From Aestuariibaculum marinum (lineage in GTDB: Bacteria; Bacteroidota; Bacteroidia; Flavobacteriales; Flavobacteriaceae): DNA of 64,000 nt. The stretch spans positions 1 to 64,000 of the forward strand of contig NZ_JACVXD010000010.1 in NCBI RefSeq assembly GCF_014596975.1, read 5' to 3'. Position numbers and translations under genes: made by a program. Below, one piece after another: positions 34,931 through 44,823 of this stretch (positions within the stretch are counted from its first letter, which is position 1; each line of letters starts with the position of its first letter). The notes under the pieces were generated by a model. It was not told the DNA's origin. It made no database searches and saw only the letters and a list, made by a program, of their open reading frames with translations.

Positions 34931-36145
34931 ATGCGATTACACAGAAATTTATGCTTTGCAGTTATAGATGGTTTAACCCTAATCTTTAACGAAGGGAAAT
35001 ATGCCGATAAAGTAATTCAACAGCTTTTAAAGCGCGACAAACGCTGGGGTAGCCGTGACCGTGCTTTTGTGGCTGAAACTACTTATGATATTGTACGATG
35101 GAAACGACTTTACGCTGAAATTGCTGAAGTTAAAGAACCGTTTGACAGAGATAACCTGTGGCGTATGTTTGCTGTATGGGCAACCCTGAAAGGTATTAAA
35201 TTACCCGATTGGAAATATTTTGAAAACACACCAACACGCAAAATTAAAGGACGTTTCGATGAATTATCTAAAATTAGAAAATTCAAAGAAGCTATTCCTG
35301 ACTGGATTGACAACTTAGGGGAAAAAGAATTAGGTGCCGCAGTTTGGACTAAAGAAATTGAAGCTTTAAACGAACAAGCCGATGTTATTTTAAGGGTAAA
35401 TACCTTAAAAACAACCAAAGAAAAACTTCAGGCCGAATTATTTGATAACGATATTGAAACCGAATTTTTAGCCAATTATCCATACGCTTTAAAATTAAAG
35501 GACCGTGCAAATGTATTTTCTACTGAAGCATTTAAAAACGGACTTTTTGAAGTTCAGGATGCATCGTCTCAAAAAGTGGCCGATTTCTTAGATGTAAAAC
35601 CAGGGATGCGTGTTGTAGACACTTGCGCAGGTGCTGGTGGTAAAACTTTGCATATTGCTTCTTTAATGGAAAACAAAGGACAAATTATTGCAATGGATAT
35701 CTATGCTAACAAACTACATGAGCTAAAGCGTCGTGCCAAGCGTAATGGTGCTCATAATATTGAAACGCGTGCTATCGACTCTACCAAAGTGATTAAAAAA
35801 CTTTACGATAAAGCCGATCGCGTGTTAATTGATGCGCCTTGTTCTGGTTTAGGTGTCCTGAGAAGAAACCCTGATTCTAAATGGAAACTGGAAGAAAGTT
35901 TTTTAGAAAAAATTAAAACTACGCAGCAAGACATTTTGCAACAATATTCAAGAATGGTTAAACCTGGTGGAAAGTTAGTTTATGCGACTTGCTCGGTATT
36001 ACCTTCTGAAAATCAACAACAAGTTGAAAAATTCTTAACATCAGAATCCGGAAAAGACTTTATATTTGTAAAAGACGATAAAGTATTATCGCACAAATCT
36101 GGTTACGATGGATTTTATATGGCGCTTTTAGAAAAGAAAGCCTAA
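34931..36145 (+). CDS. RsmB/NSUN-family rRNA (cytosine-C5) methyltransferase
   Basis: This 404-aa cytoplasmic enzyme is predicted to methylate a cytosine of rRNA using S-adenosylmethionine. The N-terminal NusB-like helical part (about 1-130) is followed by the methyltransferase fold: FEVQDASSQKVADFLDVKPGMRVVDTCAGAGGKTLHIA with the SAM-binding loop near 220, VLIDAPCSGLGVLRRNPDSKW with the first active-site Cys, and VYATCSVLPSENQQQVEKFL with the second (catalytic) Cys. These are the hallmark motifs of m5C RNA methyltransferases. Target position cannot be read directly. Confidence 0.92.
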   Translation: MRLHRNLCFAVIDGLTLIFNEGKYADKVIQQLLKRDKRWGSRDRAFVAETTYDIVRWKRLYAEIAEVKEPFDRDNLWRMFAVWATLKGIKLPDWKYFENTPTRKIKGRFDELSKIRKFKEAIPDWIDNLGEKELGAAVWTKEIEALNEQADVILRVNTLKTTKEKLQAELFDNDIETEFLANYPYALKLKDRANVFSTEAFKNGLFEVQDASSQKVADFLDVKPGMRVVDTCAGAGGKTLHIASLMENKGQIIAMDIYANKLHELKRRAKRNGAHNIETRAIDSTKVIKKLYDKADRVLIDAPCSGLGVLRRNPDSKWKLEESFLEKIKTTQQDILQQYSRMVKPGGKLVYATCSVLPSENQQQVEKFLTSESGKDFIFVKDDKVLSHKSGYDGFYMALLEKKA

Positions 36146-36198
36146 TTCAAAACATATACTGTTTCATCTGACCATCAAGCACCTATAAATTGATTCAG

Positions 36199-37188
36199 AT
36201 GAAACAGCTTTACTTGTTTTTTTCCTTCCTCCTTTCAACTTTTGCTTTTGCTCAGTTAACACCTCCATCGGAACTACAAGCTTATTACAGTGATGTAGAC
36301 TTTAGTTTAACAGGTAATGCTTTGTATGATGACTTAGCGATAGCTACAATTGCCAAGCATACCACCTTTCTTTCCTATTCAGATAGACACGATTACCTTT
36401 ATGATGCGGATGAAGACTTAAGCAACTCTAACAATGTTATTTTGGTTTATTCTGGAGAAAGCAGATCAAAATTAGAATATTTATCAGTCAATAATCCAAA
36501 CATGCCTCAAACTTTTAACACGGAACACATCTACCCTAGGTCATTATTAGATAACGGTAATGCTGAAGGCGATTTATATCATCTAAGATCCTGCGATATA
36601 AACATAAATTCCAACCGTGCCAACAAGCCTTTTAGCAGTGGTTCTTGAAGTTATACTTCCTACACGAATTCCTGGTATCCAGGAGATGAATGGAAAGGCG
36701 ATGTAGCCAGAATGATTATGTATATCAATTTAAGATATAACGAACCATTTGAGGACGTTGGAACGCTTAACTTATTTTTACAATGGAACGCTGAAGATCC
36801 TGTTTCTTCTTTTGAAAATCATAGAAATAGTGTGATTAGTGCAGTGCAAGGTAACCGAAACCCTTTTATAGACAACCCATATCTCGCGACTGTTATATGG
36901 GGTGGCACAACAGCTGAAAATAGATGGGATGGTAACCTTTCAACTAACACCGCTTCTCCTCTTGACTTAACAGTTTTCCCAAACCCGGTTAAAGAACGCT
37001 TCGTTTTCATATCTGCCACGCAAGAATTAGATGCAATAATCTATAATGTTTTAGGCAAAGAAGTTCTAAAACAACACCTAAATGTTAATACTAAAAAAAT
37101 TGATATCAGCCAACTCACTAGAGGCGTTTATTTAATGAAATTAAGTTCAGATTCCGGCACTATTACGAAGAAACTGATAAAACAATAA
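36199..37188 (+). pseudogene. Secreted endonuclease I family nuclease with T9SS tail, interrupted by in-frame TGA
   Basis: The 330-codon frame has a signal peptide (ending FAQ), an endonuclease I domain and a T9SS sorting domain (VFPNPVKERFVF ... GVYLMKLSSDSGTITKKLIKQ). The metal-site segments NTEHIYPRSLL (near 110) and SYTNSWYPGDEWKGDVARMIMYINLRYNE (after 155) are both present. Codon 150 (36646-36648) is TGA, between KPFSSGS and SYTSYTNSW, with no frame change. Relatives usually read GSGS or similar here, so a GGA-to-TGA change is plausible. The stop removes the second half of the active site and the sorting signal, so the product should be inactive unless the stop is read through. Confidence 0.85.
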
Positions 37189-37208
37189 ATTCTAAATTCA
37201 TCAACTTG

Positions 37209-37237
37209 AAAGACCATCTTATCGATGGTCTTTTTTA
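37209..37237 (+). terminator. Terminator after the endonuclease I pseudogene
   Basis: A 10-bp perfect stem (AAAGACCATC / GATGGTCTTT, 5-nt loop) is followed by a T-run. It lies before ATG 37248 of the next gene and argues against the earlier TTG start at 37206. Confidence 0.82.
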
Positions 37238-37247
37238 TTTTTATGGT

Positions 37248-38108
37248 ATGACTGAAGAATTTATTTTTCATATTTCAACCGTAATCAATGAATACATTGA
37301 ATCGATACATGCTGTTTCTGGAGGAGATATTTCTTCAGCTTATAAAATCATAACTTCTAACCAAAGTTACTTTCTTAAAACAAATACAGCTTCCAATGCT
37401 TTGCATATGTTTCAAAACGAAGCTGAAGCTCTTGAAACCATAGCTAAAACGAATACAATTGCCACACCAAACATTATTGATTGTTCAACATTCGAGAACA
37501 CATCTTATTTACTTCTGGAATTTATTGAAAGTAAATCCCCTTCAGTAGAAGATTTTAAAACTTTAGGAAAGCAACTCGCGGCACTTCATCAAAACACCAA
37601 TTCCTATTTTGGTTTACAACAAGATAATTTCATTGGAAGCCTCAGTCAGTCAAACACACCCACCGACTCCTGGAATACGTTTTATGTTAATGAGTGACTG
37701 TTTCCTCAATTACAATTGGCTATTCAAAAACAACTGCTCTCCGCATCGGATTGTCCTTGCAAAGGACTTATGATTAAAAAACTGACTCCCTTTTTTCAAA
37801 ACATAACACCTTCACTTTTGCATGGCGATTTATGGAGTGGTAATTATTTAATTTCAGAAAACGACTCGCCTTTTCTTATCGATCCGGCAATGTATTTCGG
37901 ACATTCGGAAGTAGATATTGCCATGACTAAACTCTTTGGTGGACTCTCTGAAGATTTCTACAAAGCATATCACGAAAGCATTCCAGCTGATGAACTTACA
38001 CCATATCGTATAGAGATTTACCAATTGTATTACCTCTTAATTCACCTTAATTTGTTCGGAAAAAGCTACTACCCCTCAGTAATTAATTTACTAAAAAAAT
38101 ACTTTTAA
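37248..38108 (+). pseudogene. Fructosamine/ketosamine-3-kinase interrupted by in-frame TGA
   Basis: The 287-codon frame matches fructosamine-kinase-like proteins of the protein-kinase fold, which phosphorylate glycated amines. The N-lobe has VSGGDISSAYKI and FLKTN (ATP lysine). The catalytic loop LHGDLWSGNYLI and the metal-binding FLIDPAMYFGHSEVDIAM follow. Codon 150 (37695-37697) is TGA between FYVNE and LFPQLQLA, where relatives read FYVNER, so a CGA-to-TGA transition is the simplest explanation. The stop separates the N-lobe from the catalytic loop, so the translated product should be inactive. No frameshift is needed to read the rest. Confidence 0.87.
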
Positions 38109-38183
38109 AAGACCTGAAAATCACAGTGTAGATTATTCGAAAATGCTTTCATAAAAAAAGCCTCGTAAATGACTAAAAAAGTG

Positions 38184-38191
38184 TATTTTTG
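38184..38191 (+). promoter_or_regulatory. Promoter -7 element of purL
   Basis: TATTTTTG matches TAnnTTTG and lies 33 bases before ATG 38225. An in-frame TTG at 38189 falls within it and is therefore rejected as a start codon. No -33 TTG is seen at 19 bp. Confidence 0.55.
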
Positions 38192-38224
38192 CATTTTCTA
38201 AATGACAACAATAATACATCTAAA

Positions 38225-41200
38225 ATGATTCATTTCTTTGGAAACGTAACCGGTAAAGTTTTTGCCGTTCAAACAACAAAAGAATTATCAACCGAAACCA
38301 TTGCAAAATTAACATGGTTATTTGGCAATCAGCCAAAAATAGAGCAAGCATCGCTAGATGCTTTTTTTGTTGGACCACGTGCGGCTATGATTACGCCTTG
38401 GAGTACCAACGCTGTTGAAATTACTCAAAATATGGGTATTGAAGACATCATTCGAATTGAGGAATTCGAAGCTGTTTCTGAAGATTTCAAAGGGTATGAC
38501 CCGATGATTTCTGAAAAATTCAACGGATTAAATCAAGAATCATTCACAATAGATATCAAGCCAGAACCTATTCTGGATATTGAAGATATTGCGGCTTACA
38601 ACATTCAGGAAGGGCTTTCTTTAAGTGATGAAGAAGTAGCCTACTTAGAAGGTGTTTCTGAAAAAATTGGTCGCCCGCTAACCGATTCTGAAGTATTCGG
38701 TTTCTCTCAAGTAAACAGTGAGCATTGTCGTCACAAAATTTTCAATGGAACATTTGTTATTGATGGTGAAGAAAAACCGACATCATTATTCAAAATGATT
38801 CGTAAAACGTCGGAAACCAATCCTAACGATATCGTTTCAGCATATAAAGACAATGTTGCTTTTGTAAAGGGACCTGTTGTTGAGCAATTCGCTCCTAAAA
38901 CAGCTGATAAACCAGATTTTTACGAAACTAAAGAATTCGAATCTGTTATTTCATTGAAAGCGGAAACGCACAACTTCCCTACCACCGTAGAGCCATTCAA
39001 CGGTGCTGCAACAGGATCGGGAGGAGAAATTCGTGATCGTTTAGCTGGTGGTAAAGGCTCGTTACCTTTAGCTGGTACTGCGGTTTATATGACGTCGTAT
39101 TCGCGTTTGGAAGAAAACCGCCCATGGGAACAAGCTATGGACGAGCGCAAATGGTTATACCAAACACCAATGGATATCTTAATCAAAGCCTCTAATGGTG
39201 CTTCAGATTTTGGTAACAAATTTGGTCAGCCGTTAATCTGTGGTTCTTTGTTAACATTCGAGCACGAAGAAGATGCCAGAAAATTAGGTTTCGATAAAGT
39301 GATTATGCAAGCTGGAGGTATTGGATACGGTAAAGCTGAACAAGCTTTAAAAGATACCCCTAAAACCGGCGACAAAGTGGTTATCCTTGGTGGTGAAAAC
39401 TACCGTATCGGTATGGGTGGTGCTGCGGTATCATCGGCTGATACTGGAGAATTTGAATCAGGTATCGAGTTAAACGCGGTACAGCGTTCGAATCCTGAAA
39501 TGCAAAAACGTGCTGCTAATGCAGTTCGTGGTATGGTTGAAAGTGATGAAAACTACATTGTTTCTATCCACGATCACGGTGCTGGTGGACACTTAAACTG
39601 TTTATCGGAATTAGTTGAAGAAACTGGTGGACACATCGATTTAGATAAATTACCTGTTGGTGATCCAACCTTATCTGATAAAGAAATCATCGGTAACGAA
39701 TCTCAGGAACGTATGGGATTAGTGATTGCCGAAAAACATATTGAAACATTACAAAAAATTGCCGATCGTGAACGCTCACCAATGTACACCGTTGGAGACG
39801 TTACTGGTAATCACCGTTTCACATTTGAGTCTAAAACCAACGGACACAAACCAATGGATTTAGCCATGGATGATATGTTCGGAAGTTCTCCAAAAACATT
39901 CATGTACGATAAAAAAGTAGCTCGCAATTACGCCGATGTTGCTTATAACAACGAAAACTTCTACGATTATTTAGATCAGTTACTACAATTAGAAGCTGTA
40001 GCTTCTAAAGACTGGTTAACCAATAAAGTAGACCGTTGTGTTGGTGGAAAAGTAGCCAAACAACAATGTGTTGGACCATTACAAATTCCTTTAAACAATG
40101 TTGGTGTAATGGCCTTAGATTACAAAGGAAAAGAAGGTATCGCCACCTCTATCGGGCACTCGCCTATTTCTGGATTAATCAATCCGGTTGCTGGAAGTAG
40201 AAACTCGATTACTGAAGCTTTAACCAACATTATTTGGGCGCCGTTAAAAGACGGATTACAAAATGTATCGTTATCGGCAAACTGGATGTGGCCTTGTAAA
40301 AATGAAGGTGAAGATGCGCGTTTATACGAAGCTGTTGAAGCCGTTTCGGAATTCGCTATCGATTTAGGCATCAACGTACCTACCGGAAAAGATTCCTTAT
40401 CCATGAAGCAAAAATACCCTAATGAAGAGGTTATTGCTCCTGGTACGGTAATTATTTCGGCTGCAGCCAACTGTATTGATATTAATAAAGTGGTTGAGCC
40501 TGTATTCCAAAAAGGTGCTGGCGATGTGTATTACATCAACCTATCTCAAGATAGCTTTAAATTAGGTGGTAGTTCATTTGCGCAAGTGGTTAACAAAATT
40601 GGTAACGACACACCGAATGTTCAATCTGCAGCTTACGTTAAGACCATATTCAACACGATTCAACAATTAATTCTTGACGGACAAATTGTTGCTGGACATG
40701 ATGTGGCTTCAGGTGGTTTAATCACGACGTTATTAGAATTATGTTTTGCTGATAACAATTTAGGTGCTGAATTAGATATCACGGCTTTAGCTGAAAACGA
40801 TTCATTTAAAGTGTTATTCGCTGAAAATGCAGGTTTAGTGATTCAGTCTAAAGACGCTTCAATCGAATCTATTTTATCTGCTGCTAATATTGATTTCTTC
40901 AACATTGGTAAAGTAACAGAAAGCGACACGCTAAGCGTGATTAATAATACTGATGTATTTACTATGACCATCTCTAAATTAAGAGATATGTGGTACAAAA
41001 CATCGTTCTTATTAGATCAAAAACAAACCGCTAACGGTTTAGCGCAAGACCGTTACGACAATTATAAAAATCAACCATTACAGTACACCTTCCCAAGTCA
41101 CTTTACAGGGAAACTTCCTGTAATTGATGCTAGTAAGCCAAGACCGAAAGCAGCGATTTTACGTGAAAAAGGAAGTAACTCTGAGCGTGAAATGGCAAAT

Positions 41201-41887
41201 GCGATGTACTTAGCTGGATTTGATGTAAAAGACGTTCACATGACCGATTTAATTTCTGGTCGTGAAACACTTGACGACATTCAGTTCTTAGGCGCTGTTG
41301 GTGGATTCTCTAACTCTGACGTTTTAGGTTCTGCTAAAGGTTGGGCCGGAGCCATCAAATACAACGAAAAAGCGAACGAAGTGATTAAAAACTTCTTTAA
41401 ACGTGAAGATACGTTATCGGTTGGTATTTGTAACGGTTGTCAGTTATGGATGGAATTAGAATTGATTAACCCTGAGCATGATGTTCATGGTAAAATGGTT
41501 CATAATGATTCTCATAAACACGAAAGTTCGTTTACTTCGGTAACTATTCAGGAAAACAACTCGGTAATGCTTTCTAGCTTAGCAGGAAGCACTTTAGGGG
41601 TTTGGATTTCTCATGGTGAAGGTAAATTTAACTTACCAAAATCTGAAGACCAATACAGCATTGTTGGTAAATACGCTTACGCAGAATACCCACACAATCC
41701 AAATGGATCGGATTACAACACTGCTATGATGTGTGATACAACAGGTCGCCACTTAGTAACGATGCCACACATTGAGCGTTCTACATTCCAATGGAACTGG
41801 GCACATTACCAAAGTAACAGACAAGACGAAGTATCGCCTTGGATTGAAGCTTTTGTGAATGCCAGAGAATGGATTGAAAATAAGTAA
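38225..41887 (+). CDS. purL: Phosphoribosylformylglycinamidine synthase (large, single-chain)
   Basis: This 1220-aa cytoplasmic enzyme carries out the fourth step of purine synthesis, converting FGAR, glutamine and ATP to FGAM. It is the fused type: a PurS-like N-terminus, linker, two AIRS-like synthetase halves (QVNSEHCRHKIFNG and LKAETHNFPTTVEPFNGAATGSGGEIRDR near 165-275) and a C-terminal class-I glutamine amidotransferase (about 970-1220). The amidotransferase has the nucleophile Cys in VGICNGCQLWMELE and HGEGKF plus a final HIER region. No separate purQ or purS is needed. Start at ATG 38225 (MIHFFGNVTGKVF). Confidence 0.95.
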   Translation: MIHFFGNVTGKVFAVQTTKELSTETIAKLTWLFGNQPKIEQASLDAFFVGPRAAMITPWSTNAVEITQNMGIEDIIRIEEFEAVSEDFKGYDPMISEKFNGLNQESFTIDIKPEPILDIEDIAAYNIQEGLSLSDEEVAYLEGVSEKIGRPLTDSEVFGFSQVNSEHCRHKIFNGTFVIDGEEKPTSLFKMIRKTSETNPNDIVSAYKDNVAFVKGPVVEQFAPKTADKPDFYETKEFESVISLKAETHNFPTTVEPFNGAATGSGGEIRDRLAGGKGSLPLAGTAVYMTSYSRLEENRPWEQAMDERKWLYQTPMDILIKASNGASDFGNKFGQPLICGSLLTFEHEEDARKLGFDKVIMQAGGIGYGKAEQALKDTPKTGDKVVILGGENYRIGMGGAAVSSADTGEFESGIELNAVQRSNPEMQKRAANAVRGMVESDENYIVSIHDHGAGGHLNCLSELVEETGGHIDLDKLPVGDPTLSDKEIIGNESQERMGLVIAEKHIETLQKIADRERSPMYTVGDVTGNHRFTFESKTNGHKPMDLAMDDMFGSSPKTFMYDKKVARNYADVAYNNENFYDYLDQLLQLEAVASKDWLTNKVDRCVGGKVAKQQCVGPLQIPLNNVGVMALDYKGKEGIATSIGHSPISGLINPVAGSRNSITEALTNIIWAPLKDGLQNVSLSANWMWPCKNEGEDARLYEAVEAVSEFAIDLGINVPTGKDSLSMKQKYPNEEVIAPGTVIISAAANCIDINKVVEPVFQKGAGDVYYINLSQDSFKLGGSSFAQVVNKIGNDTPNVQSAAYVKTIFNTIQQLILDGQIVAGHDVASGGLITTLLELCFADNNLGAELDITALAENDSFKVLFAENAGLVIQSKDASIESILSAANIDFFNIGKVTESDTLSVINNTDVFTMTISKLRDMWYKTSFLLDQKQTANGLAQDRYDNYKNQPLQYTFPSHFTGKLPVIDASKPRPKAAILREKGSNSEREMANAMYLAGFDVKDVHMTDLISGRETLDDIQFLGAVGGFSNSDVLGSAKGWAGAIKYNEKANEVIKNFFKREDTLSVGICNGCQLWMELELINPEHDVHGKMVHNDSHKHESSFTSVTIQENNSVMLSSLAGSTLGVWISHGEGKFNLPKSEDQYSIVGKYAYAEYPHNPNGSDYNTAMMCDTTGRHLVTMPHIERSTFQWNWAHYQSNRQDEVSPWIEAFVNAREWIENK

Positions 41888-41904
41888 TTCAAAAGTCATA
41901 ATAC

Positions 41905-41941
41905 AAAAAAACCTCTTCTTTAAAAAGAAGAGGTTTTTTTT
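41905..41941. terminator. Bidirectional terminator
   Basis: AAAACCTCTTCTT pairs with AAGAAGAGGTTTT, with T-run on the right and A-run on the left, between the convergent purL and OFA transporter genes. Confidence 0.92.
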
Positions 41942-41956
41942 CCCAATAAATATAAA

Positions 41957-43213
41957 TTAAGCCAAAGCTAATTCTTTCTCTTTCTTCTGTTGTGCTTTAA
42001 CCACCAATTGCTTCATTAATAGCGATACAATAAAGGCTATTACGAACAATCCGGAAAAGACGGCTAAGGTTGTATCTAAAGACCCAGTTGCCGATTTAAC
42101 CACATCGTAAATTGTTGGTCCTATAACACCGGCCAGTGCCCATGCTGTTAATACCATACCGTGAATTGCTCCTAACTGTTTTGTTCCAAACAAATCACCT
42201 AAAAATGCCGGTAAGGTTGAAAAACCACCACCATACATGGTTATCACAGTAAATAAAATCACTAAGAATGTTAACTCAACAGATATTTTTGGCAGGAAAT
42301 AAAATGCCAGTATTTGAAAAACGAAAAAGATAATATAAGTATTAGCTCTTCCCAAATAATCTGAAAGACTGGACCATAATAATCTACCAAGTCCATTAAA
42401 CACTCCTATCAATCCAACAATTGCGGCAGCTTCCATTGGTGTATAATTTAATTTCTCCTGCATCATCGGACTTGCTGCCGAAATTATGGCTATACCACAT
42501 GAAATGTTTATAAACATCATTACCCAGATATAATAGAATCGTCTGGTTTTTAAAGCTTCGTTAGCATCTATATTTGCCATATCGGCTTTAATAACTTTAC
42601 CTTCCCCCTCTTTATATCCCTCAGGCATATATCCTACCGGAGGACGCTCGATATATCGAGCAGATGATAGAATAATTATCATATAAATTATTCCTAAAAT
42701 ATAAAAAGCATTTGCCACTCCCACCGCATTAAATAACGACTGCATAATAGGCCCAAAGATTAAAGCTGAAAAACCAAATCCCATAATAGCCATTCCTGTT
42801 GCCAAACCTCGTCTGTCTGGAAACCATTTTACCAAAGTACTTACAGGAGTAATATACCCTAACCCGAGTCCTATACCACCAATAACACCGTAACAAAGAT
42901 AAAACAAGGTTAAAGATTCAAGTTGTACGGCCACCCCTGAACCCAGAATACCGATTCCATAAAAAATTCCTGCCGTTGTTCCACTAACTTTTGGGCCAAC
43001 TTTTTCAACCCAACGACCTAAAAAGGCCGCAGATAATCCTAATAAAAGAATTGCGATTTTAAAAGCCCATTTTACAACACCTCCATCGACATCAAAAATA
43101 TCTTTAACGGGGTTAGTCATTACAGAGTAAGCATAAACAGATCCAATTGAAATATGTATACCTACTGCAGAAGCTGCAATTAACCATCTGTTTTTTAACT
43201 TTTGCTCTTTCAT
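41957..43213 (-). CDS. OFA-family MFS transporter (oxalate/formate antiporter-like)
   Basis: This 418-aa inner-membrane carrier has 12 predicted helices. The OFA family is recognised from the N-terminal NRWLIAASAVGIHISIGSVYAYSVM and the GLGLGYITPVSTLVKWFPDRRGLATGMAIMGFGF motif near 110-150. It is the last gene of the pflB-pflA-DUF3360-OFA unit; 38 bp separate it from the DUF3360 gene. Because PFL produces formate, a monocarboxylate such as formate or pyruvate is the likely substrate. That is inference from context; the family transports various organic anions. Confidence 0.88.
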   Translation of the reverse strand: MKEQKLKNRWLIAASAVGIHISIGSVYAYSVMTNPVKDIFDVDGGVVKWAFKIAILLLGLSAAFLGRWVEKVGPKVSGTTAGIFYGIGILGSGVAVQLESLTLFYLCYGVIGGIGLGLGYITPVSTLVKWFPDRRGLATGMAIMGFGFSALIFGPIMQSLFNAVGVANAFYILGIIYMIIILSSARYIERPPVGYMPEGYKEGEGKVIKADMANIDANEALKTRRFYYIWVMMFINISCGIAIISAASPMMQEKLNYTPMEAAAIVGLIGVFNGLGRLLWSSLSDYLGRANTYIIFFVFQILAFYFLPKISVELTFLVILFTVITMYGGGFSTLPAFLGDLFGTKQLGAIHGMVLTAWALAGVIGPTIYDVVKSATGSLDTTLAVFSGLFVIAFIVSLLMKQLVVKAQQKKEKELALA

Positions 43214-43251
43214 ATTGGTTTAGTTTAAGTCTGATTAGTTCATTTCATTTC

Positions 43252-44754
43252 CTATAAAAAAGATTGAATACCATAAATACCCTTAAACATCCCCACTGTA
43301 AATACAGCAGAAACACAAACTACAAGTATTGCTAATGGTATGACAAACTTATCGGCTATCGATAAATTTTTAGGTCTGTCTTTATCACCTATTAAACCAT
43401 TATTATCTAAAAACATCGCTAACGCCCATGCTAGTACCGGATTGGTTACCATAGCTGTAAAAATACACACCCCGGCGGCCTGAGCACAGGTACTTTTTTT
43501 AACCATTTGTATACCCGCTTCAATCATTGGCAAGAACACACCAACGAGTAGTGCTATACATCTTACCGGAGGCCAGACAGCAACATCCATCGGGCTTCCT
43601 AGAAAGGCAACAGCCATCACCATAAGTCCTAGTAAAATAGCACCTGCCGGAATAGGTCTTTTCGCAATCGCCGCCGGAATCATATAGGTACCCCAAGAAG
43701 ATGTAATATTTCCACCACCAACAGCAGTTCCAACCATTTGACGGAACGAACACATCGTCATGGTATCGTCGACATCCATTAATACTTTTTCTGTTTTTTT
43801 AGGATAATTCATCTCCTGAAAAATACGATGTCCTAAAAAGTCTGGAGACCACATCGCTACGGCAAGAATAGCAAAAGGTAAAGAGGCTATAAAATGCTGA
43901 GCAGTAGGTAAACCAAGCATCCAGCCTTCTTCGGTACTACCCCACCAATACGCAGGATTTAAATTAGGAAGTCCCATTTCTGTGGTGAACTGAAGGTCGA
44001 ACCCTGCGCCGCTAATCAATGCTATGACTAAAGCTGCCGCTGCCGCCGCAGGTATAGCCAACCAGCGTTTATCTATTCGGGCTAAATAACTATATAAAAT
44101 AACGGTTACCGCCAGAATAACCAATCCTAAAAATCCCATAGAACCTGCGGTTACGGTTTCAGATTCTAGTCCCATACCCCAGGATTGAATTGAATTTATC
44201 TGACTAATGGCTCCAGTAAATCCTAAAAAGATGAGTAATCCACCGGCAACGCCTTTACTGGTTAAATCCACCAGTCGTGAACCTAACTTAAAAACACTAA
44301 GCAAGAGTCCTAAAACACCAATTAAAATGGCTAACGCCAAAGGGTGTGCGCCTGCCAAAGCAATACTGGCAATTAAAGGTATCATAGGACCGTGATTTCC
44401 GGCCAGGTTAGCTCTTGGATTTAAAAACCCGGAAGCCAGAATTACAAATAAAAACGCAGGTATAATCATTTCTACCCGCGATACTTCAATGGCAAATTCT
44501 TTACCTAAAGTTACATGATCCCATGCTTCAGAAAGACCGTTAGCCCAGGCCATCATTACAGAGGAATACATGGCAATAATACCAAGGGTTCCAGCTAAAG
44601 CCGGCACAATATCTTCCCATTCAAATCTAAAATCTCTTCCTGGCAGATTAAGCCTGAATCGTTTAGGTTTCATGATTTGTAATTCATGATCCAGATATTC
44701 AGATCGGCTTTCAAAATCTGAAGCCGGTCTGTGCGCTTCTTTATATGTTTTCAT
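43252..44754 (-). CDS. DUF3360 family permease-like membrane protein
   Basis: This 500-aa polytopic protein has about 11-12 hydrophobic segments after a hydrophilic N-terminal 50 residues (YKEAHRPASDFESRSEYLDHELQIM). Sequences such as GFLNPRANLAGNHGPMIPLIASIALAGAHPLAL and the glycine-rich VGTAVGGGNITSSWGTYMIP resemble the substrate regions of SulP and xanthine/uracil permeases. I assign it to DUF3360, whose substrate is unknown. The gene lies between pflA and the OFA carrier on the same strand, 69 bp after pflA, and so is probably expressed during anaerobic growth. The stop codon is TAG. Confidence 0.78.
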   Translation of the reverse strand: MKTYKEAHRPASDFESRSEYLDHELQIMKPKRFRLNLPGRDFRFEWEDIVPALAGTLGIIAMYSSVMMAWANGLSEAWDHVTLGKEFAIEVSRVEMIIPAFLFVILASGFLNPRANLAGNHGPMIPLIASIALAGAHPLALAILIGVLGLLLSVFKLGSRLVDLTSKGVAGGLLIFLGFTGAISQINSIQSWGMGLESETVTAGSMGFLGLVILAVTVILYSYLARIDKRWLAIPAAAAAALVIALISGAGFDLQFTTEMGLPNLNPAYWWGSTEEGWMLGLPTAQHFIASLPFAILAVAMWSPDFLGHRIFQEMNYPKKTEKVLMDVDDTMTMCSFRQMVGTAVGGGNITSSWGTYMIPAAIAKRPIPAGAILLGLMVMAVAFLGSPMDVAVWPPVRCIALLVGVFLPMIEAGIQMVKKSTCAQAAGVCIFTAMVTNPVLAWALAMFLDNNGLIGDKDRPKNLSIADKFVIPLAILVVCVSAVFTVGMFKGIYGIQSFL

Positions 44755-44823
44755 TCGAAATATTATTAAGGGTCAGTTGGTTTAATTTGATTCTAAGTTT
44801 AGTTATATCTAATACATTGCTTT

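Noticed and set aside
36646-37697. UGA recoded as tryptophan or selenocysteine
   Set aside because: TGG is used for Trp throughout. One TGA stands where relatives have Arg and the other where Gly or a small residue is usual. No SECIS-like context was sought successfully, and a third interruption is TAA. Ordinary nonsense mutation is simpler.
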